A stretch of DNA of 64,000 nt from Limoniibacter endophyticus (GTDB lineage Bacteria; Pseudomonadota; Alphaproteobacteria; Rhizobiales; Rhizobiaceae): NCBI RefSeq assembly GCF_014652835.1, contig NZ_BMZO01000001.1, forward strand, positions 248,001-312,000, read 5' to 3'. Shown in pieces: positions 1-8,381 of this stretch (its first letter is position 1; the number at the start of each line of letters is the position of its first letter). A model generated the notes under the pieces. It made no database searches. It was not told where the DNA came from and worked only from the letters and a program-made list of their open reading frames with translations. The position numbers were made by a program, and so were the translations under genes.

Positions 1-749
1 AGCTGCGCGGTCGCGTCGGCCGATCAAAGGTACGCGCTTATGCGCTTCTGACTCTGCCGGCCAACCGCAAGATCAATACGGTCGCGGATCGGCGTCTCAA
101 GGTGCTGCAATCGCTCGATACGCTTGGCGCTGGCTTTCAGCTCGCTAGCCACGACCTTGACATTCGCGGCGCGGGTAATCTGCTCGGAGAAGAGCAGTCC
201 GGCCATATCAAGGAAGTCGGCTTCGAACTTTACCAGCAAATGCTGGAGGAAGCCGTTGCAGAGCTGCAGGGGGCTGAGGAAGAAGCCGACAGCGGCTGGT
301 CGCCGCAGATCAGCGTCGGCGCCGCGGTCATGATCCCGGAAGCCTACGTGCCGGACCTGCAGTTGCGTCTTTCGCTGTACCGCCGCCTCGGTGATCTCAC
401 GGATGCCACCGACATAGATGCTTTCGGCGCCGAACTCATCGACCGCTTCGGCCCGCTGCCCACGGAAGTGGATCACCTGTTGAAGGTGGTGTTCATCAAG
501 GCGCTGTGTCGCAAGGCGAATGTGGAGAAGCTGGACGCCGGTCCCAAGGGCATCGTCATCCAGTTCCGCAACAAGAGCTTTCCTAATCCAGCAGGCCTTG
601 TCGGCTACATTGCCAACCAGGGCAATAACGCCAAGATCAGGCCCGACCAGAGCGTGTTTCTGGCACGCGACCTGCCGAGCGAAGTCAAGCGGCTCGCAGG
701 TGCAGCCGTGGTAATGACACAGTTTGCGAAGATCGCCGGCGAAGGCTGA
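1..749 (+). CDS. mfd: Transcription-repair coupling factor Mfd, C-terminal part (5' end outside window)
   Basis: The reading frame is open from base 3 and has no start in the window, so this is the 3' end of a longer gene. The first codons read LRGRVGRSKVRAYALL, the superfamily 2 helicase motif VI of Mfd/RecG. Next comes the relay-helix region with HDLDIRGAGNLLGEEQSGH, then the C-terminal TRCF domain that binds UvrA and self-inhibits. Mfd displaces RNA polymerase stalled at DNA lesions and recruits UvrAB. About 248 codons of a protein that is usually near 1150 residues are present. It ends 23 bp before the stop of the convergent DsbA-like gene. Identification is secure. Confidence 0.96.
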   Translation, partial: LRGRVGRSKVRAYALLTLPANRKINTVADRRLKVLQSLDTLGAGFQLASHDLDIRGAGNLLGEEQSGHIKEVGFELYQQMLEEAVAELQGAEEEADSGWSPQISVGAAVMIPEAYVPDLQLRLSLYRRLGDLTDATDIDAFGAELIDRFGPLPTEVDHLLKVVFIKALCRKANVEKLDAGPKGIVIQFRNKSFPNPAGLVGYIANQGNNAKIRPDQSVFLARDLPSEVKRLAGAAVVMTQFAKIAGEG

Positions 750-772
750 CGGCTCGCCGGATCAGCGCGGAA

Positions 773-1444
773 TCAGATTTCGCCGCGTGCCTTGGCGTCT
801 GCAATCTGACGGATTGCATTGACCAGCGTGTCCGTCTCCTGTGCACCCATGACGATGTACTTTGCTTCGAACAGGAAGGCGGGAACGCCCTGAACGCCCA
901 TTTGCGAGGCGCTTTCGAGATCGGTCTCGACCTCTTCGACATCCGCATCGCTGGCAAGCAGCCGCCCTACCAATTCCTCATCCATGCCGACATCTTTCGC
1001 TGCGCGCATGAGAACGGCATGATCGCCAATATCCTGGCCTTCAGTGAAATAAAGGGCGAAAAGCCGCTCGACAAGCTTGCTTTCCACGCCATCGCCAGCC
1101 GTATCGGCCCAACGGATCAGGCGGTGGGCGTCGAAGGTGTTCGGAGAGATCCTGATCGCGTCAAAATCGAATGCAATGCCCTCCACGGCACCAAGCTCAT
1201 AGAGACGGGCATGTATATCGTCAACGCGCGCTTTGTCTCCGCCGAACTTCTGCATCATATAGGCTTGGCGCTCCACACCTTCCGCAGGAATCTCCGGGTC
1301 TAGCTGATAAGGGCGCCAGCGCAAATCGACTTCCAGATCGCCTATCTGTGCAAGTGCGGCATCGAGTCGTCGCTTGCCGAGATAGCACCACGGGCAAACC
1401 ACGTCCGAAATGACGTCGATAGTAAGAGACTGGCGGATATCCAT
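773..1444 (-). CDS. DsbA-family oxidoreductase (FrnE-like)
   Basis: A 223-residue thioredoxin-fold protein of the DsbA/FrnE (2-hydroxychromene-2-carboxylate isomerase-like) family. The redox motif CPWC follows the first beta strand (DVVCPWCYLGKRRLD, near residue 18), and the cis-proline loop is GVQGVPAFLF near residue 185. No signal peptide is visible, so it is probably cytoplasmic, unlike true periplasmic DsbA. FrnE relatives are thiol-disulfide oxidoreductases, some linked to oxidative stress, but the substrate here is unknown. It starts 15 bp after the stop of the solute-binding protein gene on the same strand, so the two may be cotranscribed. Family call is firm; function is not. Confidence 0.88.
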   Translation of the reverse strand: MDIRQSLTIDVISDVVCPWCYLGKRRLDAALAQIGDLEVDLRWRPYQLDPEIPAEGVERQAYMMQKFGGDKARVDDIHARLYELGAVEGIAFDFDAIRISPNTFDAHRLIRWADTAGDGVESKLVERLFALYFTEGQDIGDHAVLMRAAKDVGMDEELVGRLLASDADVEEVETDLESASQMGVQGVPAFLFEAKYIVMGAQETDTLVNAIRQIADAKARGEI

Positions 1445-1459
1445 GGCGCTTGTCCGATT

Positions 1460-3286
1460 CTATTTAGCTGGCTTCTGCCACCAGGCGGGCAGATAATAGC
1501 CGGTTAGGGGCGTCTTTTCAGGATGCTGATAGTTCGCCCAATAAGCCAGCCACTGCTGATCGTCGTACTGCGAAAGAACGATATAAGCACCCGAAATAAG
1601 CAGCCTGTCGAGGCTGCGTACGGCATCGATATATGCATCCTCGCTCCTGGCATTCAACATGGCATCAATGGCAGCGTCGATAGCCGGACTCGAAGCACCC
1701 GAAAGATTGAAGCTGCCTTCGGTCTTTGCTGCTTCCGATCCCCAGCGACTGATCTGCTCGGTACCCGGAGAGAGCGTGCCGGAAAAGCCAAGCGACGCAT
1801 AGACCATGTCAAACTCGAAGCGCTGCTTGCGCTGCTGCATCTGGCTGTCATCGAGCATACGGATGCGCACAACGATACCCAGACGCGCCAATGAACGTTG
1901 ATAGATCGCCGCAAGACGCGCCTCAAGATCGGATGCAGCGAGAATTTCGAACGTGAAAGGATTGCCGTTCGCATCCACCATCCGGCCGTCCCTCAACTCG
2001 AAACCAGCCTGGTTGAGCAACTCCAGCGCTTCCCGATAGGCCTTGCGGCCGGAAACCGCGGCGTCGCCTTCGTTCGGGCGATAGCTGCCGTCGAGGATAT
2101 CAGGCGTAACCGCCTGAGCAAAAGGTTGAAGCAAAGATCTTTCACCGGCACTTGCAACCACGCCAAGCGCCGAAAGCTCCGCCCCCTGGAAATAGCTTCC
2201 TGTTCGTTTCATCTGTCCACCGAACAGATTGCGATTGGCCCAGTCGAAATCATAGAGTTTGGCGAGAGCACGCCGCACCCGTACATCCTTGAAAACCGGA
2301 CGGCGCGTATTGAAAAGGAAGCCGCGGGGAACCGGTGGGATGCCGTTCTTGAACTTCTCGGCCACAACCTTGCCTTCGGCAAAAGCAGGAAAATCGATGG
2401 CGCGCTGGCGCTTGACCGGATCGGTTTCCTCGTAAATGGCGCACAGTCCCTTCTTAAAGGCCTCATACATAGAGTTCGTATTGAGGAAATAGTCGATGAC
2501 GATCTCATCATAGTTGAAGAGGCCACGCATCGCCGGAATGTCGCGCCCCCAATAGTCCGGGTTACGTGCGAATGTAATGCGTTCGCCGGGCCGCACTTCC
2601 TTCACCGTGTAGGCACCGCTACCGATCATAGGCTTGAGCGTCGTCTGGTCGAAAGTCTCGACGTCGATACTCTTTTGCGAAAGAATCGGCGTCATTGCCA
2701 CGATCAATGGAATCTCGCGGTCCGCACTTTCCTTAAATATAAATTTCACGGTGTGTGGACCGCTAATCTCAATCGCTTCTATGCTGTTCATGCGGGTCGA
2801 GTAGGGCGGACGTCCCTTTTTCGCGTAAAGTTCGAAGGTAAACTTAACATCTTCCGGACGAACCGCATCTCCGTTCGAGAACCTGGCGTCGGGATTTATG
2901 TTGAAGGTCATCACCTTTCGGTCGTCCGAAATTTCAACCGACTGAGCAAGAAGTCCGTAAAGGGTGAAGGGCTCGTCGGCACTGCGAATCATCAGTGATT
3001 CAAAGACGAGATTGCCGAAGATGACGTCGATTACCCCTCGAGCGGTCGTGCGAAAGCTCTTCAAGATGAAGGGATTGAGATTATCGTAGCTGCCAATGAC
3101 GCAATAACGGATCATGCCGCCTTTCGGCGCATCAGGGTTTGCATAGGGGAAGTGGGTAAAATCTGCGGGCAGGGCTGGTTCCCCATGCATGGCTAACGCA
3201 TGAGTGGCCTTATTCTCTGCGGATATGGCCTGTCCGGTCAGTACGATCGCAACAAGGCTCGTCGCGAAAGAAAGCCCGTACCGCAT
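1460..3286 (-). CDS. Extracellular solute-binding protein, family 5 (YejA-like oligopeptide binding)
   Basis: A 608-residue periplasmic binding protein of the SBP_bac_5 family. The N-terminus has a Sec signal (MRYGLSFATSLVAIVLTG, probable cleavage after AISA). The mature part carries family hallmarks such as HALAMHGEPALP, a PEDVKFTFE segment and RVRRALAKLYDFDWANRNLF, the signature of YejA-type proteins. Family members deliver peptides or opines to an ABC importer. I chose the ATG at 3286 because GGAG lies 6 nt upstream; an in-frame ATG at 3298 has no good ribosome site. No permease or ATPase gene adjoins it, so it is an orphan that must share a transporter encoded elsewhere. Confidence 0.9.
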   Translation of the reverse strand: MRYGLSFATSLVAIVLTGQAISAENKATHALAMHGEPALPADFTHFPYANPDAPKGGMIRYCVIGSYDNLNPFILKSFRTTARGVIDVIFGNLVFESLMIRSADEPFTLYGLLAQSVEISDDRKVMTFNINPDARFSNGDAVRPEDVKFTFELYAKKGRPPYSTRMNSIEAIEISGPHTVKFIFKESADREIPLIVAMTPILSQKSIDVETFDQTTLKPMIGSGAYTVKEVRPGERITFARNPDYWGRDIPAMRGLFNYDEIVIDYFLNTNSMYEAFKKGLCAIYEETDPVKRQRAIDFPAFAEGKVVAEKFKNGIPPVPRGFLFNTRRPVFKDVRVRRALAKLYDFDWANRNLFGGQMKRTGSYFQGAELSALGVVASAGERSLLQPFAQAVTPDILDGSYRPNEGDAAVSGRKAYREALELLNQAGFELRDGRMVDANGNPFTFEILAASDLEARLAAIYQRSLARLGIVVRIRMLDDSQMQQRKQRFEFDMVYASLGFSGTLSPGTEQISRWGSEAAKTEGSFNLSGASSPAIDAAIDAMLNARSEDAYIDAVRSLDRLLISGAYIVLSQYDDQQWLAYWANYQHPEKTPLTGYYLPAWWQKPAK

Positions 3287-3565
3287 AAATTTCTCCATTC
3301 AATCTCATGGCAGCATGCCGACACGAGCAAAACATGCGTCAGCATCGAAATTACGGCATGCAAGACGAATCAACGTGATTTGAATATCACGCTTGCGAAA
3401 AATTGGCTTGCCTTCCAAAGCAAATGAAGTCGAGGTGCTTTATTTACACATTTGCGCAGTGTAACACCGCCCTTACAGTCATGCTGTCGCCGCATTTGCG
3501 GGTCATCTGCGCTGGAAAGTCACATCTGAAAAGATGCCGGCAACGAAACAAGGGAATTGCAGAAT
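3287..3565. promoter_or_regulatory. Divergent promoter region between solute-binding protein and ialB-like gene
   Basis: This 279-bp spacer must hold promoters for both divergent genes. It is more AT-rich than its surroundings. It contains a small hairpin (GTGAT-N6-ATCAC at about 3375-3390) and one GANTC site near 3366. No boxes can be assigned with certainty, and no open reading frame in it looks real. Confidence 0.4.
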
Positions 3566-4192
3566 ATGAGAAAGCTGATGATTGGCGCTGGCCGCCTCTC
3601 GATTGCCGCAGCAGGCATGGTCGGTCTCTTTGCAGGCATTCAGCCGGCAGCCGCTCAGCAATCCGCACCACCGCAGGGTTGGTTCAAGGTCTGCTCGAAG
3701 CAGGGCGACAACGACATCTGCAACGTCCAGAATATTATCGTGGCCCAAACCGGCCAGATGGTAACGGCGGTCAGCCTGCTCGAGATCAAGGGTCAGGTCA
3801 ATCGCAAGGTCTTCCAGGTATCCGTTCCTACGGGTCGTCTCGTTCCTCCCGGTATTGGCTTGCAGATCGATGGCCAGAAGCCGCAGAAGATCGATTACGC
3901 GATCTGCCTGCCGGATCGCTGCGTTGCAGAAGTGCAGCTAACGGACGCCATGGTCGCTTCCTTCAAGAAAGGCCAGGAACTCACGCTCACCTCGGTGAAC
4001 TTCCAGCAGCAGCCGAGCCCAATCAAGGTCAGCCTTACCGGCTTCACCGGCGCTTATGACGGTGAACCGATGCAGCAGTCGGACCTGCAGGACCGCCAGA
4101 AGAAGCTTGAAGAATTCGTCAATAAAAACAACGAGGACTTTGCCAAGAAGCTTCGCGAGGAGCAGGAGAAGGCAAAGACCGCAGGCAACTAA
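3566..4192 (+). CDS. Invasion-associated locus B (IalB) family secreted protein
   Basis: A 208-residue protein with a clear Sec signal (hydrophobic stretch to about residue 30, ending AAAQQS). The IalB domain that follows has GWFKVCSKQGDNDICNVQN and the paired-cysteine segment AICLPDRCVAEVQLT. The C-terminus, from about residue 170, is a charged coiled-coil-like tail (DLQDRQKKLEEFVNKN and on). The family is named after a Bartonella invasion gene but is widespread in non-pathogenic Rhizobiales as a periplasmic or envelope protein, so a role in invasion should not be assumed. The ATG at 3566 is preferred, with AAGGGA 11 nt upstream; the TTG at 3557 lies too close to that site. A strong terminator follows. 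Confidence 0.87.
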   Translation: MRKLMIGAGRLSIAAAGMVGLFAGIQPAAAQQSAPPQGWFKVCSKQGDNDICNVQNIIVAQTGQMVTAVSLLEIKGQVNRKVFQVSVPTGRLVPPGIGLQIDGQKPQKIDYAICLPDRCVAEVQLTDAMVASFKKGQELTLTSVNFQQQPSPIKVSLTGFTGAYDGEPMQQSDLQDRQKKLEEFVNKNNEDFAKKLREEQEKAKTAGN

Positions 4193-4217
4193 GCCTGCTA
4201 TCGTATCGAGCAATACC

Positions 4218-4250
4218 AAAGGCGAGGCCCATGCCTCGCCTTTCTCTTTG
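4218..4250 (+). terminator. Rho-independent terminator after ialB-like gene
   Basis: An 11-bp perfect stem (AAAGGCGAGGC at 4218-4228 with its complement at 4233-4243), a 4-nt loop and a T-rich tail. Confidence 0.9.
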
Positions 4251-4554
4251 CTGCGAAAATGGATTCGTTTATAGTGCTTGCACACCGAACTCCGGGGTTA
4301 GAGAGGCTGTTGATCCAGCGTTCGGGGGACATTTCGTAGGGAAGAAGAAAGTTTGTCCGGTATCAATCTTACAAAAAATTGGGAGAGCGCGTTGCAGCGC
4401 TGCAACGTCTTCCAAGTAAGTGACCAGAACACGTAATATTCCTCTTTCGTGCCGCTTTTTCGCGGTAACGAGCATTGCGCGGCACGAGCCGGCCAGAATT
4501 GTTTCGGCAATGTGCTGAGTGGGATCAGGCTTATTCAAGCCAACTGGAGCAGGC
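4251..4554 (+). promoter_or_regulatory. Upstream region of mrcA with two inverted repeats
   Basis: About 300 bp with no credible gene. It holds an 18-bp perfect palindrome at 4390-4407 (CGTTGCAGC then GCTGCAACG) and, further downstream, a 9-bp inverted repeat TCGTGCCGC (4447-4455) with GCGGCACGA (4479-4487) that could form a leader hairpin. Both lie between the terminator of the preceding gene and the mrcA start, so the mrcA promoter is probably here. I cannot place -35/-10 boxes with confidence. Confidence 0.45.
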
Positions 4555-7005
4555 ATGATACGTCTTTTAGGCTATTTCTTCGGGGTAGGGGTCATGTTGG
4601 CCCTCGCAGCGGCCGTTGGCGTTGCGATCTACATCGGCGCGCTTGTCAAGGACCTGCCCGATTACGAGGTCCTCGCCCGGTACGAGCCTCCCGTCACGAC
4701 CCGTATACATGCCAGCGACGGGGCCCTGATGGCCGAATTTGCCCGCGAACGTCGCCTTTATTTGCCCATCCAGGCTGTTCCGGATCGCGTCAAGGCAGCG
4801 TTTCTTTCAGCTGAAGACAAGAATTTCTATCATCACCCAGGCATCGACTATACGGGTGTTGCCCGCGCCGTCATCACTAATATTCAGAATATCAGCACGG
4901 GCCGTCGCCCAGTCGGTGCATCCACAATCACGCAGCAGGTGGCGAAGAACTTCCTGCTTGATTCGACGCAGACCTACGATCGCAAGATTCGCGAGATGAT
5001 CCTCGCATTCCGCATTGAGCAGGCCTATTCGAAGGACCGGATTCTGGAATTATATCTCAACGAGATATTTTTTGGTCTTGGTTCCTACGGGATCGCGGGC
5101 GCAGCGCTTACCTATTTCGACAAGTCGGTGAACGAACTTACAGTTTCTGAGGCCGCCTACCTTGCTGCTCTGCCCAAAGGTCCAGGCAATTATCATCCGT
5201 ATCGCCATACCGACCGGGCCATCGAGCGTCGCAACTGGGTGATCGACCAGATGCTCGAAAACGGTTATATTGGCCGTGCGGAAGCCGACAAAGCCAAGAG
5301 TGAAAAGCTTGGCGTGACACCGCGTCACGGTGGCTCCTATATTTCTGCGGGCGAATATTTCACGGAGGAAGTGCGTCGCGAGATTATAGCTCGCTATGGT
5401 GAGAAGGCGCTTTATGAAGGGGGCCTTTCGGTTCGCACGACGCTCGACCCAGCCTTGCAGGCTCAGGCGCGCAAATCCTTGCACAATGGTCTGTTGAGCT
5501 TCGATCGTCTACGCGGCTATCGCGGCGCAAAGTCGAAGATCGAAATTGCCGGCGATTGGGGAAAGCCGCTTGGAGAGGTCACGCGGCTCAGCGACATTCC
5601 GGAATGGCAGAATGCAGTCGTCCTGGAGGTTGGATCCGATACAGTGCGCATCGGCCTGCAGCCGGCCCGTGAACCTTCTGGTGATCTGTCCCGCGAGCGC
5701 AAGATGGCAAGCATCGACGCCGAAGATATGCGCTGGGCCATGCGCCATGTCGTGGATGGCAAGCTTCTGAAAGCAAACAAGCTCTCCGACGTCCTTTCGC
5801 CTGGTGATGTCATTCTCGTTGAGAAAGTCGCCAAGAAGGATGATGGTTACGCGCTACGTCAGGTTCCCGAAGTGTCTGGCGGCATGGTCGCCATGGATCC
5901 TCATACTGGTCGCGTATTGGCGATGGTCGGTGGCTTCTCCTTTGCCGAATCGCAGTTCAATCGTGCGACACAGGCATGGCGCCAACCCGGTTCGGCCTTT
6001 AAACCGATCGTTTATGCGGCAGCGCTCGACAATGGCTATACACCGGCTTCTGTCGTGATGGATGGACCGATCTCCATCCGCACCGGCAATTCGGTTTGGG
6101 AGCCGAAGAATTATGGTGGCGGGTTCGCCGGACCATCTACGTTGAGAGCTGGCATTGAACGCTCACGTAACCTGATGACGGTACGTCTGGCCAACGACAT
6201 GGGCATGCCGCTGGTGGCGGAATATGCCGAGCGCTTCGGCGTATATGACAAGATGCTGCCAGTGCTGGCAATGTCGCTTGGCTCCGGCGAAACGACGGTG
6301 ATGCGCATGGTCTCCGCCTATTCGGTGATGGCCAATGGCGGCCGTCAGATCAAGCCCTCGATGATCGATCGTATTCAGGACCGCTACGGCAAAACTGTCT
6401 ATCGTCACGACGAACGCAAGTGTGATGCCTGCTCGGCTTCCTCCTGGCTGGAACAGGAAGAGCCGGAACTGACAGATAATGCCGAGCAGGTTCTCGACCC
6501 GATGACGGCCTACCAGATCACCTCGATGATGGAAGGTGTCGTTCAACGCGGCACCGCCACATCCCTTCGTGAACTGGGGCGTCCAATCGCCGGCAAGACG
6601 GGCACGACGAACGATTCGAAGGACGCCTGGTTCATGGGTTATACGCCGGATCTCGTTGTCGGCCTTTACATTGGCTACGACCAGCCTCGTTCACTCGGCA
6701 CCGGCGCAACCGGTGGCGGGTTGTCTGCTCCGATTTTCAAGGATTTCATGGCCGCAGCCATGAAGGATAAGCCGGTCGTTTCCTTCAAGGTGCCTGAGGG
6801 CATGAACGTACTGCCGATCGATCGCAAGACAGGCATGCTGGCCCGCGAGGGACAACAGGGTTCGATAATGGAAGCCTTCAAGCCGGGCACCGGTCCCTCC
6901 GACACCTATTGGGTTATCGGTGGCGATCAGGTTGCAGCCGGTCGCGAACCGCTCTCAGAGCGCGCCAACGAAGCCGTGATGCAGGGGGGCGGCGGTCTCT
7001 ATTGA
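4555..7005 (+). CDS. mrcA: Penicillin-binding protein 1A (class A, glycosyltransferase/transpeptidase)
   Basis: An 816-residue bifunctional peptidoglycan synthase. One N-terminal membrane span (residues about 4-28) is followed by a GT51 glycosyltransferase domain with EDKNFYHHPGIDYTG and the STITQQVAKNFLL and RKIREMILAFRIE motifs. An OB-like linker comes next, then the transpeptidase domain: SxxK in QPGSAFKPIVYAA, SxN as SRN, and KTGTTNDSKDAWFMGYTP. It polymerises and cross-links glycan strands in the periplasm. The ATG at 4555 has GGAG 5 nt upstream, so the GTG at 4519 is not needed. Length is normal for alphaproteobacterial PBP1A. It has its own terminator and is not obviously in an operon. 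Confidence 0.97.
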   Translation: MIRLLGYFFGVGVMLALAAAVGVAIYIGALVKDLPDYEVLARYEPPVTTRIHASDGALMAEFARERRLYLPIQAVPDRVKAAFLSAEDKNFYHHPGIDYTGVARAVITNIQNISTGRRPVGASTITQQVAKNFLLDSTQTYDRKIREMILAFRIEQAYSKDRILELYLNEIFFGLGSYGIAGAALTYFDKSVNELTVSEAAYLAALPKGPGNYHPYRHTDRAIERRNWVIDQMLENGYIGRAEADKAKSEKLGVTPRHGGSYISAGEYFTEEVRREIIARYGEKALYEGGLSVRTTLDPALQAQARKSLHNGLLSFDRLRGYRGAKSKIEIAGDWGKPLGEVTRLSDIPEWQNAVVLEVGSDTVRIGLQPAREPSGDLSRERKMASIDAEDMRWAMRHVVDGKLLKANKLSDVLSPGDVILVEKVAKKDDGYALRQVPEVSGGMVAMDPHTGRVLAMVGGFSFAESQFNRATQAWRQPGSAFKPIVYAAALDNGYTPASVVMDGPISIRTGNSVWEPKNYGGGFAGPSTLRAGIERSRNLMTVRLANDMGMPLVAEYAERFGVYDKMLPVLAMSLGSGETTVMRMVSAYSVMANGGRQIKPSMIDRIQDRYGKTVYRHDERKCDACSASSWLEQEEPELTDNAEQVLDPMTAYQITSMMEGVVQRGTATSLRELGRPIAGKTGTTNDSKDAWFMGYTPDLVVGLYIGYDQPRSLGTGATGGGLSAPIFKDFMAAAMKDKPVVSFKVPEGMNVLPIDRKTGMLAREGQQGSIMEAFKPGTGPSDTYWVIGGDQVAAGREPLSERANEAVMQGGGGLY

Positions 7006-7044
7006 GTTCTTTGCCTGGATGATATCGCAATTGATATCCGTGTT

Positions 7045-7086
7045 GAAAGAAGCCGCGTCCGATCAGAGCGCGGCTTCTTTCTCTTT
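7045..7086 (+). terminator. Rho-independent terminator after mrcA
   Basis: A 13-bp perfect stem GAAAGAAGCCGCG (7045-7057) with its complement at 7069-7081, an 11-nt loop and a T-rich tail. It separates mrcA from prfB, which must have its own promoter within about 7087-7181. Confidence 0.93.
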
Positions 7087-7181
7087 ACAAGGCGGCAGGC
7101 CCCGCCATATGGTCCGCGCAATTCCGCCGGCTGAAACGGCGAACGAATTTCAATGACAAGAAGCAAGGCTGACTGACGAAC

Positions 7182-8310
7182 ATGCGTAACGAGACGCAAA
7201 ATTTGGTCGATGAAATCAAGCAGGCCATAAGCCTGCTGAGGAGGCATCTTTGACTGGGATCAAGCCCTCAAAAGACGCGATTATCTGAACGTACGCGCCG
7301 AAGATCCCACGCTTTGGGATAATCCGCAGGAAGCGCAGAAGATGATGCGCGAGCGCCAGATGCTTGACGACAACATCAACGCCATCGAGCGCATGCAGTC
7401 CAGTCTTTCCGACAATGTCGAGCTTATCGAAATGGGGGAAGCCGAAGGCGATGAGGATGTCATCCGCGACGCCGAGGACGCGATCAAGCTCCTGAGCACG
7501 GAAGTGCGCAAGGCGCAGATCCAGGTCATGCTGTCCGGCGAGGCTGACGGCAATGATACCTATCTCGAAGTACATGCCGGCGCCGGCGGAACGGAGAGCC
7601 AGGACTGGGCCTCCATGCTGCTGCGCATGTATACTCGCTGGGCGGAGAAGCGCGGCCTCAAGGTCGAGCTGATGGAAGTCCATGACGGCGAAGAGGCTGG
7701 CATCAAGTCCGCGACGATGCTGGTCAGCGGCGAAAATGCCTATGGTTGGCTAAAGACAGAGTCAGGCGTGCATCGTCTTGTGCGCATCTCGCCTTACGAT
7801 AGCAATGCGCGGCGTCACACGTCGTTCTCATCGATCTGGGTCTATCCCGTGGTTGACGATTCGATTGATATCGTCATTCCGGAATCGGACGTGCGCATCG
7901 ATACATATCGCGCTTCGGGCGCTGGTGGCCAGCACGTCAACACGACAGATTCGGCCGTACGTATCACGCACATTCCGACAAATATCGTGGTGCAATGCCA
8001 GGCCGAACGTTCGCAGCACAAGAACCGCGCAAAAGCGTGGGAAATGTTGCGCTCGCGACTTTATGAAGAAGAGCTGAAGAAGCGGGAGGCTGCTGCCAGC
8101 GCAACGGAGGCTTCCAAGACCGAGATCGGCTGGGGGCACCAGATCCGTTCCTACGTTCTTCAGCCCTACCAGATGGTGAAGGATTTGCGCACCGGCGTGG
8201 AAAGCTCCAATCCGTCAGGTGTTCTCGACGGCGACCTTGATGAATTCATGGAAGCAGCACTGTCGCATAGAATCGGTGGCGGTGAGGGATCTGTCGAAGA
8301 CATCGACTAA
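7182..8310 (+). CDS. prfB: Peptide chain release factor 2 with programmed +1 frameshift
   Basis: RF2 recognises UGA and UAA and triggers peptide release. The gene is read in two frames. ATG at 7182 opens a 23-codon segment ([17 protein letters not shown] and on) that ends CTT TGA. A +1 slip at CTT (7248-7250) moves ribosomes into the main frame, starting [13 protein letters not shown]. The joined protein is 375 residues. The main part has the GGQ loop ([11 protein letters not shown]), and the stop-recognition region reads [13 protein letters not shown], where E. coli RF2 has SPF. Without the frameshift the first usable Met would be at 7342 and part of the N-terminal domain would be lost. No strong ribosome site precedes 7182, but the sequence matches RF2 N-termini. 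Confidence 0.96.
7239..7254 (+). promoter_or_regulatory. prfB programmed +1 frameshift site
   Basis: The arrangement is the canonical one: an internal Shine-Dalgarno AGGAGG (7239-7244), exactly 3 nt of spacer (CAT), the slippery CTT (7248-7250), and the in-frame stop TGA (7251-7253) followed by C, the weakest termination context. When RF2 is scarce, the UGA is read slowly and ribosomes slip forward, so the factor controls its own synthesis. Confidence 0.95.
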
Positions 8311-8324
8311 TCCTCCTGAAAAGC

Positions 8325-8368
8325 ATTATAAAGGTCCCGCAAAGCATTGCCGGGCCTTTATAATATTT
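8325..8368. terminator. Bidirectional terminator between prfB and the convergent DUF1176-like gene
   Basis: A 14-bp stem with one bulged base (ATTATAAAGG-T-CCCG at 8325-8339, complement at 8351-8364) lies between two convergent stop codons. The AT-rich outer stem gives U-rich tails in both directions. Confidence 0.8.
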
Positions 8369-8381
8369 GCTTCTATCTTTT

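Noticed and set aside
1898-2998. A 366-codon plus-strand open frame
   Set aside because: Antisense to the solute-binding protein; no motif and no ribosome site.
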